A stretch of DNA of 64,000 nucleotides, from assembly GCF_030316825.1 (NCBI RefSeq), contig NZ_JASZYU010000001.1, positions 1,922,001 through 1,986,000 of the forward strand, given 5' to 3'. This document shows positions 25,038-32,938 of this stretch, one piece after another. The DNA is from Variovorax fucosicus (GTDB lineage: Bacteria > Pseudomonadota > Gammaproteobacteria > Burkholderiales > Burkholderiaceae_C). How positions within the stretch are numbered: position 1 is the first letter of the stretch; the number at the start of each line of letters is the position of its first letter. A program made the position numbers and the translations under genes. The notes below the pieces were generated by a model, which saw nothing but the letters and a program-made list of their open reading frames with translations, made no database searches and had not been told where the DNA came from.

Positions 25038-25844
25038 ATGCCACGCAAGTTTGTCGATCTCTCGATCTTTCTCGAAAACGATGTGCTGTCCGACCCGCCC
25101 GCCTTCGCGCCGAAGATCCAGTACTTCACGCACGAGCAGACCTACGAGCAGATCGAGCCCTTCTTCCCCGGTCTCAAGAAGGAAGACCTGCCCGACGGCG
25201 AAGGCTGGGCGGTGGAGATGGTGCAGCTGTCCACCCACAACGGCACGCACCTCGATGCGCCCTACCACTTCCACTCGACCATGGACAAGGCGCTGGGCGA
25301 CAAGAAGCCCGCGATCGCGATCCACGACGTGCCGCTCGAATGGTGCTTCCAGCCCGGCGTGAAGCTGGACTTCCGGCACTTCGCCGACGGCTACGTCGTG
25401 ACGGCAGAGGACGTCGAGGCCGAGCTCAAGCGCATCGGCCACACGCTCAAGCCGCTGGAGATCGTGGTGGTCAATACGCGCGCCGGTTCGCGCTACGGCC
25501 ACTCCGATTTCGTCTCGGCCGGCGCGGGCATGGGCTACGAGGCGACGATGTATTTGCTGGAGCGCGGCGTGCGCCTGACCGGCACCGACGCCTGGAGCTG
25601 GGACGCACCCTTCGTGCACACCGCGAAGAAGTATGGCGAGACGCATGACGCGTCCCTCATCTGGGAAGGCCACAAGGCCGGCCGCGACATCGGCTACTGC
25701 CACCTCGAGAAGCTGCACAACCTGGAGGCGCTGCCGCCTTCAGGCTTCTTCATCAGCTGCTTTCCGCACAAGATCCGCGGCGCATCGGCCGGCTGGACGC
25801 GCGCCGTCGCGATCTTCGATGATGCCTTGATGGCCTCGGTTTGA
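25038..25844 (+). CDS. Cyclase-family metal-dependent hydrolase (kynurenine formamidase-like)
   Basis: A 268-residue enzyme of the cyclase/KynB family, identified by the metal-binding motif HNGTHLDAPYHF (residues about 67-78) and the later conserved GTDAWSWD segment and HLEKLHNLEALPPSGF. Members hydrolyse formamides, isatins or cyclic amides/lactones. AGGAG lies upstream at a good spacing. It sits in the operon between the ABC transporter and fahA, so it probably opens the imported compound or an early intermediate. It is longer than KynB (about 210), fitting the isatin-hydrolase/cyclase branch. Confidence 0.85.
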   Translation: MPRKFVDLSIFLENDVLSDPPAFAPKIQYFTHEQTYEQIEPFFPGLKKEDLPDGEGWAVEMVQLSTHNGTHLDAPYHFHSTMDKALGDKKPAIAIHDVPLEWCFQPGVKLDFRHFADGYVVTAEDVEAELKRIGHTLKPLEIVVVNTRAGSRYGHSDFVSAGAGMGYEATMYLLERGVRLTGTDAWSWDAPFVHTAKKYGETHDASLIWEGHKAGRDIGYCHLEKLHNLEALPPSGFFISCFPHKIRGASAGWTRAVAIFDDALMASV

Positions 25845-25845
25845 C

Positions 25846-27183
25846 ATGCCGGCGCTCAACCACACCCACGACCCCGCAGCACGCAGCTGGCTGGCCTCGG
25901 CCAATGCCGAGGGCTGCGACTTTCCGATCCAGAACCTGCCGCATGCGGTGTTTCGCCGCGCGGGCAGCAGCGAAGCCTTTCGCGGCGGCGTGGCGATCGG
26001 CGACCAGGTGCTCGACCTGGCGGCGCTGGCAGCCGGCGGGCAGCTCGACGGCCTCGCGCTCCATGCCGCACGCGCCGCCGCGCAGCCGGCGCTCAACGAC
26101 TTCTTCGCGCAAGGCCCGGCCGCGTGGCAGACCTTGCGCCATGCCCTGTTCGCGCTGCTGAAGTCCGACACGCGCCACGGCACCGACAGCGTGCGCCAAT
26201 GCCTGGTGGCGCAAGCCGAGGTGGAATACACCGTGCCCGCGCGCATCGGCGACTACACCGACTTCTACACCTCGATCGACCATGCGCTGAACATCACGCG
26301 CATCTTCAACCCCGAGGGCGACGTCACGCCCAACTTCCGCTGGATTCCGATCGCGTACCACGGACGCGTGTCGACCATCGGCGTGAGCGGCCAGCGGTTC
26401 CGCCGGCCGATGGGCCAGACCCTGGCGCCCGGCGCCGCGGCGCCCACCTTCCACGCCTGTGCGCGGCTCGACTACGAGCTGGAACTCGGCATCTGGATCG
26501 GCCAGGGCAACGCGGCCGGCGAGCCGATTCCGCTCGCGCAGGCGGAGCAGCACATCTTCGGCATCTGCCTGCTCAACGACTGGTCGGCGCGCGATATCCA
26601 GTTCTGGGAGATGGCGCCGCTCGGCCCCTTCCTGGCCAAGAACTTCGCCACCACTATTTCGCCGTGGATCGTGACGATGGAAGCGCTCGCGCCCTACCGC
26701 CAGGCCTGGACGCGGCCGGCCGGCGAGCCGCAGCCGCTCGCCTATCTCGACACCGAGGCCAACCGTGCCGAGGGTGCGATCGACATCCAGCTGGAGGTCT
26801 GGCTGGAGAGCGACAAGGCGCGCACCGAAGGCACCGGCGCGTCGCGCCTGTCGGCCACCAGCTTCCGGCACCAGTACTGGACACCTGCGCAGATGGTCGC
26901 GCACCACACGGTCGGCGGCTGCAGCCTGAATGCTGGCGACCTGTTCGGCAGCGGCACCATCTCCGGCCCCGGGCCGGGCGAGGCCGGCGCCATCATCGAA
27001 CTGGCCCGCGCGGGCCAGTCACCGGTGACGCTGGCCAACGGCGAGCAACGCAGTTTTCTGGCGGACGGCGACGCGGTGATCCTGCGCGGCGCGTGCGCGA
27101 AGCCGGGCGCGGCGCGCATCGGGTTCGGGGAGAGCCGGGGGACGGTGCTGCCAGCGCTGGGGTGGGCGACACCGGCGCGCTAA
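25846..27183 (+). CDS. fahA: Fumarylacetoacetase
   Basis: A full-length 445-residue enzyme that cleaves 4-fumarylacetoacetate to fumarate and acetoacetate. The N-terminal SH3-like domain (1-120) is present. The metal ligands are Asp139 (DYTDFY), Glu211 and Glu213 (YELELG) and Asp245 (NDWSARDIQFWE); the catalytic His146 follows. All match the mammalian enzyme. It begins one base after the cyclase stop. In tyrosine breakdown fahA usually sits with hmgA; here it is coupled to an importer and a cyclase. Either this operon feeds homogentisate-type intermediates or the enzyme has an acylpyruvase-like substrate (inference). Confidence 0.93.
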   Translation: MPALNHTHDPAARSWLASANAEGCDFPIQNLPHAVFRRAGSSEAFRGGVAIGDQVLDLAALAAGGQLDGLALHAARAAAQPALNDFFAQGPAAWQTLRHALFALLKSDTRHGTDSVRQCLVAQAEVEYTVPARIGDYTDFYTSIDHALNITRIFNPEGDVTPNFRWIPIAYHGRVSTIGVSGQRFRRPMGQTLAPGAAAPTFHACARLDYELELGIWIGQGNAAGEPIPLAQAEQHIFGICLLNDWSARDIQFWEMAPLGPFLAKNFATTISPWIVTMEALAPYRQAWTRPAGEPQPLAYLDTEANRAEGAIDIQLEVWLESDKARTEGTGASRLSATSFRHQYWTPAQMVAHHTVGGCSLNAGDLFGSGTISGPGPGEAGAIIELARAGQSPVTLANGEQRSFLADGDAVILRGACAKPGAARIGFGESRGTVLPALGWATPAR

Positions 27184-27496
27184 ACGAAATCAAGCGCTTC
27201 CGCTCGAACTGTGGCCGCCTTCCTGCTCGAGATGCTCAACCAGTTGTGCCTACGGATGTCGCAAATGGGCCCAAAGGAGTCTGTGGCGGTTTTCTGGCCG
27301 ACTGGCAGGTCCACCCAGCAAGCTGCCGGTCGGACAACGCAGTGTGGAATCGATGTTCGTAGGCAGCGGTCGTTCGCAAGGGCCTGGCGTCGGCCGCAAC
27401 GAGCTCGAAGTCGAACAACAGCTTTCCAGGTGCGCGATTCAGCGACGAATTGCCCAGCACCAAAGTGACTGCGAGGAGCAGCCAGTGAAAGGCACT
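27184..27496. other. Non-coding left flank of an accessory islet
   Basis: No gene is visible in these 313 bp. Base composition drops and several short out-of-frame peptides appear, with nothing resembling a family. The region lies between fahA and a GNAT gene and looks like degenerate sequence left by an insertion. I could not find matching direct repeats at the far side (30317-30681). Confidence 0.5.
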
Positions 27497-27937
27497 TCAT
27501 GCCATCAGTTTTCTGTACTGAATGAAGCCGCTCTTCTCGGCGATGTTGTCGTAAAGCTTCATCGCGTGTGTGTTGCTCTCGTGCGTGAGCCAGTGGACGC
27601 GGCTGCCACCCTGCGAGCGCGCGGCCGCATAGACATGCTCGATCAAGGCTCGCCCCACGCCTTTGTCGCGCCGCTCTGGCGCGGCGAACAAATCCTGCAG
27701 ATAGACGTAGTCGCCCGCCGTCCAGCAACTGCGGTGGAAGATGTAGTGCACGAAGCCCACCAGCACGCCCTCGTGCTCGGCCACGGCGCAGTGCATCGGT
27801 TCGGCGGGGTTCATGAAGCGCGCCCAGGTTTGCTGGGTCACATGCTCGGAAATGCTGGTTTTGTAGAAGGCTTGGTAACCCTCCCAGAGGGGAAACCACT
27901 GCGCGTAGTCTTGCGCTTGTGCCAACCGAATGTTCAT
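27497..27937 (-). CDS. GNAT-family N-acetyltransferase
   Basis: A 146-residue acetyltransferase starting MNIRLAQAQDYAQWFPLW. The acetyl-CoA site is in the segment YLQDLFAAPERRDKGVGRALIEHVY, with the Q/RxxGxG/A-type loop RRDKGVGRA (about 90-98). The C-terminal HESNTHAMKLYDNIAEKSGFIQYRK is typical. It transfers an acetyl group to a small amine or protein target that cannot be named. It is 53 bp downstream of a second GNAT on the same strand. Confidence 0.88.
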   Translation of the reverse strand: MNIRLAQAQDYAQWFPLWEGYQAFYKTSISEHVTQQTWARFMNPAEPMHCAVAEHEGVLVGFVHYIFHRSCWTAGDYVYLQDLFAAPERRDKGVGRALIEHVYAAARSQGGSRVHWLTHESNTHAMKLYDNIAEKSGFIQYRKLMA

Positions 27938-27990
27938 GTGCCTTGTCCTTCCAGTGCGTTGTGAAAGCTGGTGTGAAGCGCCGAAGGCAC

Positions 27991-28707
27991 TCAGTCGACC
28001 AGCCGCCGCCGTATATCCGCCAGGGACATGCGTTGCGTGCCATCGAGCGAAAAGTTGTCTGATGAAAGCCAAGCCTCCATCGCCGCCTTCACGGCGTGCC
28101 ACTCGCCGTCGATGATGGAAAACCACGCCGTATCGCGCGAGCGGCCTTTGTAGACAATCGCCTGCCGAAAGACGCCTTCAAACCTGAAACCGAGGCGCTG
28201 CGCTGCACTGCGTGACGGGGCGTTCAGGCTGTCGCACTTCCACTCAAATCGGCGGTAGCCCAGCGTGTCGAACACCAGTTTCATCAGCAGGTACTGGGCC
28301 TCGGTGGCGGCGGGGCTGCGCTGAACCAAGGGGGAGTAGTTGATGCTACCGACCTCGATCACGCCGTGCGCGGGGTCAATGCGCATCAAGGCGAGAGAGC
28401 CCACAGCACGGTAGGACTTGCTGTCCACCACGGCAAAGAACAGCGGATCGCGGCTCGCTTGAGTTTGTTCCAGGTGGGCGAGAAATGCCTCGTACTCGGC
28501 AAACGGCTCCTGAAAAAGGTAGGTCCAGGCGCGGTTGTCGGGTGCCGCGGCATTGGCCGCGAACAGATCGGGTCCGTGAAGCTTGGCGTCGATGGGTTCC
28601 AGGCGGCAAAAGCGGCCCTCTATGCTGGCGTGGGGCGGCAGCAGTCGGCTTGACCAGCCGGGAACGGCATCGCCGATCGGTTGGTCATACTCGTTCTGTC
28701 GTGTCAT
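27991..28707 (-). CDS. GNAT-family N-acetyltransferase (RimJ/RimL-like)
   Basis: With the ATG at 28707 the protein has 238 residues. It resembles the RimJ/RimL GNAT group that includes many proteins acting on amino acids or drugs: IEGRFCRLEPIDAKLHG at the start, VGSLALMRIDPAHGVIEVGSINYSP in the core, and RFEWKCDSLNAPSRSAAQRLGFRFEGVFR at the C-terminus (quoted in part). It is divergent from a MocR-type regulator across a 97-bp gap with repeated sites. This arrangement suggests MocR control. Confidence 0.85.
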   Translation of the reverse strand: MTRQNEYDQPIGDAVPGWSSRLLPPHASIEGRFCRLEPIDAKLHGPDLFAANAAAPDNRAWTYLFQEPFAEYEAFLAHLEQTQASRDPLFFAVVDSKSYRAVGSLALMRIDPAHGVIEVGSINYSPLVQRSPAATEAQYLLMKLVFDTLGYRRFEWKCDSLNAPSRSAAQRLGFRFEGVFRQAIVYKGRSRDTAWFSIIDGEWHAVKAAMEAWLSSDNFSLDGTQRMSLADIRRRLVD

Positions 28708-28750
28708 GGGGATCTCTGGATGAGGCGAATGCAGACCGACGATATCGCTA

Positions 28751-28800
28751 TCGTGGTCTGATATAAAGTTCCACGACATGAATTTCTGATGGTGCCACGA
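28751..28800. promoter_or_regulatory. Candidate MocR binding sites
   Basis: TCGTGG (28751-28756), CCACGA (28771-28776) and CCACGA (28795-28800) lie in the gap between the GNAT and the MocR gene. The first two form an inverted pair and the last two a direct repeat with a 24-bp period. Repeated half-sites overlapping the promoter are the usual MocR pattern. GATATAAAG at 28759-28768 may contain a -10 box. Confidence 0.5.
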
Positions 28801-28804
28801 GACC

Positions 28805-30316
28805 ATGAAATCCAACCTCAATGACCCGTCCGCGGACGCGCCATCATCTTTACCCGAACTGCTGGAGACCCCGTTGGATCGGGTCAGCACCGAGCCGCTG
28901 CAGCGCCAGCTGTGTCGTCGCATCAAGGAAGCGATCGTGACCGGGCATCTGCCTGCCGGCCTGCGCCTGCCTGCCACCCGAGTGCTGGCGCAGGCGCTTG
29001 CCGTCTCGCGCAACACCGCCAGCCTGGCCTATGAGCAGTTGCTGGCCGAGGGTTATGTGTTGGCAGATCGGCAGGGCACGGTGGTAGCCATGCTGGCGCA
29101 GTCAAACGCTGATGCGCCGCGCCAACGCCAGCGCGCAACAGCCGCCATGCCAACAACCTCTCGACCACTCGCCAGCCGCTTGGCCGAATTGCGCCCCAGC
29201 GCCCCCATGGCGGCGGAGTGCACCGCGCTTCGTCCCGGCGTGCCCACGCTTGCTCAGTTTCCATTTACCCATTGGCGCCGGGCGCTGGACCGTGCATGGG
29301 CCACGGCATCGGCCAGCACGCTCAACTATGGTGATCCCTTGGGCCAGATGCCTTTGCGCGCCGCCATTGCCAACCATTTGGCGCTGACGCGCGGCGTGCA
29401 CTGCACGGCCGCTCAGGTGGTGATCACCGAAGGGGCGCAGGAGGCACTGACACTGTGCGTGCGCCTGCTCACCAACCCCGGCGACACGGCGTGGATGGAA
29501 GACCCGGGCTACCGAGGCGCCAAATCAGCGCTTCAGGCTGGTGACTTGCGGGTGCTTGCGAAGCGGCTGGATGCGGAGGGCCTGCAGTTCGGTGCCAAGG
29601 ACTGGCTGCGCGAACAACCCCGGTTGATCTACACCACGCCCTCCCACCAGTACCCTATCGGCACGGTGATGTCCGTGGCCCGTCGTCTGGCCTTGATTGC
29701 CGCGGCGCAGGCCCACGGCGCCTGGATCATCGAGGATGACTACGACAGCGAATTCCGCCACAGCGGCGATCCCATCGGGGCCATGCAGGGGCTGGTAGAA
29801 GGCGCGCCCGTGCTCTATGTGGGCACGTTTTCCAAGACCATGTTCCCGGCCTTGCGGCTGGGATTTCTGGTTGTGCCGCCCGATTTGCTGGCGGTGCTGA
29901 CATCGCCACTGCGCGAGTTGCTGCGCGGCGGACACAGCCACGAACAACTGGCCATGGCGCACTTCATCGAGTCCGGCCAGTTCGCCCGTCATCTGGGGCG
30001 CGCGCGTCGCCTGTACCGTGAGCGCCAGCAGGCCTTGCGCGAGGCGCTGAGCCAACATCTGGGCGTGCCGCACAGCATCGAAGGCGGGCGCTGTGGCCTG
30101 CACCTGTGCGTGCGGATTGACCCGGCCATGAGAGATGTGCAGGTGGTCGAAGCGGCGCGGCGCTGGGGCATGGCGCCACAGGCGCTGTCCACCTTCGCAC
30201 TGGCCCCGCAGGCGCAGGACAACGGGCTGGTGCTGGGCTACGGCAATACACCGATCGAGACGATTGCCCCGCTGGCCAAGAGGCTTGGAATGCTGTTGAG
30301 AGGGGGGCTTGCTTGA
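28805..30316 (+). CDS. MocR/PdxR-family regulator (GntR HTH plus aminotransferase domain)
   Basis: A 503-residue fusion. The N-terminal GntR winged HTH (about 25-95: LCRRIKEAIVTGHLPAGLRLPATRVLAQAL in part, then VSRNTASLAYEQL) joins a type I aminotransferase-like domain. The PLP lysine is in VGTFSKTMFPALRLGF. Such proteins bind PLP as an external aldimine and control vitamin B6, GABA, taurine or nearby transferase genes. It is divergent from the GNAT at 27991 and belongs to the same small islet. Confidence 0.92.
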   Translation: MKSNLNDPSADAPSSLPELLETPLDRVSTEPLQRQLCRRIKEAIVTGHLPAGLRLPATRVLAQALAVSRNTASLAYEQLLAEGYVLADRQGTVVAMLAQSNADAPRQRQRATAAMPTTSRPLASRLAELRPSAPMAAECTALRPGVPTLAQFPFTHWRRALDRAWATASASTLNYGDPLGQMPLRAAIANHLALTRGVHCTAAQVVITEGAQEALTLCVRLLTNPGDTAWMEDPGYRGAKSALQAGDLRVLAKRLDAEGLQFGAKDWLREQPRLIYTTPSHQYPIGTVMSVARRLALIAAAQAHGAWIIEDDYDSEFRHSGDPIGAMQGLVEGAPVLYVGTFSKTMFPALRLGFLVVPPDLLAVLTSPLRELLRGGHSHEQLAMAHFIESGQFARHLGRARRLYRERQQALREALSQHLGVPHSIEGGRCGLHLCVRIDPAMRDVQVVEAARRWGMAPQALSTFALAPQAQDNGLVLGYGNTPIETIAPLAKRLGMLLRGGLA

Positions 30317-30681
30317 AACGCATGCGTGCAGTCCATCACCTGCAGATTGGTCGTGCGCTGCACAGACGTATCACCCCCCCTGCGCCATCGCCGACACCAA
30401 GTGACCTTAGCCGCCACCGGTGGTGAACGCTTAACAAATCAGTGCGCTGCACTGGCGAGTTGCCATGATGCTGCCGGTCACCGACGACCGCTCCTGGCCG
30501 AGGCTGCCACAAGGGGGCCGACAACGCGCCCCGATAGCTTCGAAGTAGGCCTTCGAATTTAGACCGCAACGTTGCAGTACTCGCTCACAGCGACGGTTCG
30601 AATGGAGGACTACCGCCGGGGCACCACTCGCCTACGCGACTCCGACATTTGCCAACGCCGGCACGCGCGCTGCATCCGGGG
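30317..30681. other. Non-coding right flank of the accessory islet
   Basis: These 365 bp carry no credible gene. Several short frames are open but without ribosome sites or recognisable products. Sequence character differs from the flanking high-GC genes. I regard it as degenerate sequence bounding the GNAT-GNAT-MocR islet. Confidence 0.5.
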
Positions 30682-31779
30682 TCAGCCCGGCGGCGGGCTT
30701 TCAAAACCCAGCGCGCGGTCGCGCACCAGCACGATGGCTTCCGCCCGCGTGTGCACGCCGAGCTTGTCGAAGATGCTCGACACCTGGTTGCGCACCGTCT
30801 TCTCGCTCTTTTGCAGTTGCCGTGCAATCGCCGCGTTGTCCAGCCCGAGCGCCACCAGCCGCAGCACGTCGCGCTCGGCGGGTGTCAGGGCCGCCTCGTT
30901 CGCCGCGCCTTGCGCCGCGGCGGCCGGCGGCACGCTGAGAAAGCCGTGCAGCTCCGCCAGAAAGGTCGCCCAGGCCGGTTCGCTCTCGAGCAGCACGTGG
31001 TTGTCGCTGTCGAGCGGCACGAAGCGCGCGTCCGGAATCAGCGCCGCCAGCCGGCGTCCTTCGTCGAAGGGAACGCGGGCATCGCCGCGCGCATGCAGCA
31101 CCAGGGTCGGCACGCGCAAGTGGGCGGCGAGATCGGTGACATCGACCTGATGGAACGCCTCCAGTGTGCGTGCCGCGTTGTCGGGACTGGCCGTGAGCCG
31201 CTCCAGCTCGTTCCACCAGAGGTGCTGCCGCGGCGTTCCGCCCGGGATGAACTGGTTGGTAAACACCTGCCGGAACGCCGGGTTGTCGCGCCCCCAGCCG
31301 ATGCGGATCAGGTTGACCAGCGTCTCGGCCTCCAGCCTCTCGCTGGCGGCGCCGGCGCGACGCAGCGCGCCGCGGGCGTAGGCACCGTGCAGGATCAGGT
31401 GCGACACCTTGTCAGGATGGCGCACCGCGTAGCTGATGGCCACCGCGCCGCCTTGCGACATGCCGAGCAGCGGGAAGCGGCGCAGCCCGAGACTGTCGAC
31501 CACCGCCTCCAGGTCGGCCACCCAGGCATCGAGCGAGAAGTCGGCGACATCGCTGTCGGACAGGCCGCAGCCGCGCTGGTCGTAGCGAATGTAGGTGTGG
31601 TGCCGGGCCAGCGCCTCCAGCCAGGGACGCCAGACCGGACTGTCGGCGTCGTGCTCGACATGGCTCAGCCAGTGCGCGGCGCGCATCAGCGGCGGGCCCG
31701 AGCCGATCGAGGCGATGGCGATGCGCGTGCCGTCGGGCGCCACGCAGAAGCGGATGGTTTGACGGGACGACGACGCCAT
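30682..31779 (-). CDS. Alpha/beta-hydrolase fused to a LuxR-type DNA-binding domain
   Basis: A 365-residue two-domain protein starting MASSSRQTIRFC. The N-terminal hydrolase (about 1-275) has the oxyanion/strand motifs YIRYDQRGCGLSD, the nucleophile elbow GMSQGG with Ser108, the acid in HARGDARVPFDEG and the His in DSDNHVLLES. The C-terminal part (about 295-355) is a LuxR/GerE HTH: LTPAERDVLRLVALGLDNAAIARQ then VRNQVSSIFDKLG. The hydrolase domain may sense or turn over a signal ester. It is divergent from a diiron protein gene (166-bp gap), a possible target. Confidence 0.9.
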   Translation of the reverse strand: MASSSRQTIRFCVAPDGTRIAIASIGSGPPLMRAAHWLSHVEHDADSPVWRPWLEALARHHTYIRYDQRGCGLSDSDVADFSLDAWVADLEAVVDSLGLRRFPLLGMSQGGAVAISYAVRHPDKVSHLILHGAYARGALRRAGAASERLEAETLVNLIRIGWGRDNPAFRQVFTNQFIPGGTPRQHLWWNELERLTASPDNAARTLEAFHQVDVTDLAAHLRVPTLVLHARGDARVPFDEGRRLAALIPDARFVPLDSDNHVLLESEPAWATFLAELHGFLSVPPAAAAQGAANEAALTPAERDVLRLVALGLDNAAIARQLQKSEKTVRNQVSSIFDKLGVHTRAEAIVLVRDRALGFESPPPG

Positions 31780-31945
31780 GCCGGATTGTCTCGCGCTTCC
31801 CGGCGTGGGACGGTTACACCACGTTCCTGCCGGCAGATGCGGCTGGCCACCGCGTTCGTGGGACAGCCGCCCCATGCGGCGCAGAGGACCCAGGGGAATG
31901 ATCGGCTCACGTCAATCGGACGGATCGATCCTTGAAGGGGTTGCC

Positions 31946-32920
31946 ATGCAAACGAGCCACGCGTCGAGCGACGCACAACGCTATGCCAGAACGATCGAAG
32001 TCTCCAAACGAATCCGCTGGGACATCGACCGCGACGTGATCCGCGGTCGCGAGTTCGATCTGGACCACAAGTTTCTTCCCGACGGGCTGTCTCTGGTCGA
32101 CGAACTGGGCTTTCTGAGCGCGGGCCAGCAGCGCTTCCTGAGCCAGGTGCAGGGCCGAACCTACGCCAACATGTTCGGACTGGTCGAGCGTTTCATCGGC
32201 GCGAAGATGCTCGAGGTGAGCCGCGACCACTGGCTCGGCGACCAGACCGCACTCGAGGCGATCGTCCGCTTCACGGACGAAGAGCTGAAGCACCAGGAAC
32301 TGTTCCGCCGCATCGAACTGCTGGTGGGCGCCAGCATGCCGCCCGGCTACCGGTTCGAGGTGGCCCCGAACGACGTTGCATCCTTTGTCCTCGGCAAGTG
32401 CACCTGGGCCGTGCTGGCGCTGACCTGCGACATCGAACTGTTCTCGCTGGCGCACTACCGCGCCAGCATCGAAGGGGCCGAGGGCCTGTCGGCGCTGTTC
32501 AAGGACGTGTTCCTGTACCACTGGCGTGAAGAGTCACAGCACGCCGTCATCGACGAGCTGGAATGGGTGCGGGAAGACCGCAAGCTGCCGTCGGACGCGG
32601 CGCGCGACGCTGCGGTCGATGATCTGATCGCCCTCGTTGGCGGCGTCGACGGCATCCTGCAGGCGCAGGCCGCGAGCGATGCGGCGTACTTCAAGTCGGT
32701 GAGCGGCGTGCCGGCCGATGGCGCACAGGCCGCAGCGATCGACGCGACCGTGCTGAAGGCCTACCGCTGGCAGTACATCGTTTCGGGCGCGATAGAGCCG
32801 CGCTTCCAGCAGATGCTGGCGAGCCTCGTCAGCGACGCGCAGATGCAACGCATCAACGCGGCGCTGGCGCCGCTCGCGTACGCGGTTCCGATCCGGGCCG
32901 ACGCGACGGTGGTGCACTGA
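31946..32920 (+). CDS. Ferritin-like diiron protein
   Basis: A 324-residue helical protein with a four-helix diiron site: Glu81 (LVERF), Glu113-x-x-His116 (DEELKHQE), Glu164 (CDIELF), Glu196-x-x-His199 (EESQHA). This is the ligand set of ferritin-like oxygenases and ferroxidases. No transit or membrane segment is visible. The family resembles diiron oxygenases of unknown substrate more than bacterioferritin. The ATG at 31946 is chosen over an upstream extension. It is divergent from the hydrolase-LuxR gene, which may control it. Confidence 0.75.
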   Translation: MQTSHASSDAQRYARTIEVSKRIRWDIDRDVIRGREFDLDHKFLPDGLSLVDELGFLSAGQQRFLSQVQGRTYANMFGLVERFIGAKMLEVSRDHWLGDQTALEAIVRFTDEELKHQELFRRIELLVGASMPPGYRFEVAPNDVASFVLGKCTWAVLALTCDIELFSLAHYRASIEGAEGLSALFKDVFLYHWREESQHAVIDELEWVREDRKLPSDAARDAAVDDLIALVGGVDGILQAQAASDAAYFKSVSGVPADGAQAAAIDATVLKAYRWQYIVSGAIEPRFQQMLASLVSDAQMQRINAALAPLAYAVPIRADATVVH

Positions 32921-32938
32921 GCGTCCCGCCGCCCGGCC

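Noticed and set aside
27236..27463. A 75-codon minus-strand frame in the left islet flank
   Set aside because: No ribosome site, no family resemblance and unusual composition; it is more likely chance in degenerate DNA.
30336..30569. A 77-codon minus-strand frame in the right islet flank
   Set aside because: Same reasons: no start signal, no conserved motif.
30590..30606. A tRNA T-arm-like GGTTCGAAT
   Set aside because: No cloverleaf, anticodon stem or CCA-end could be built around it.
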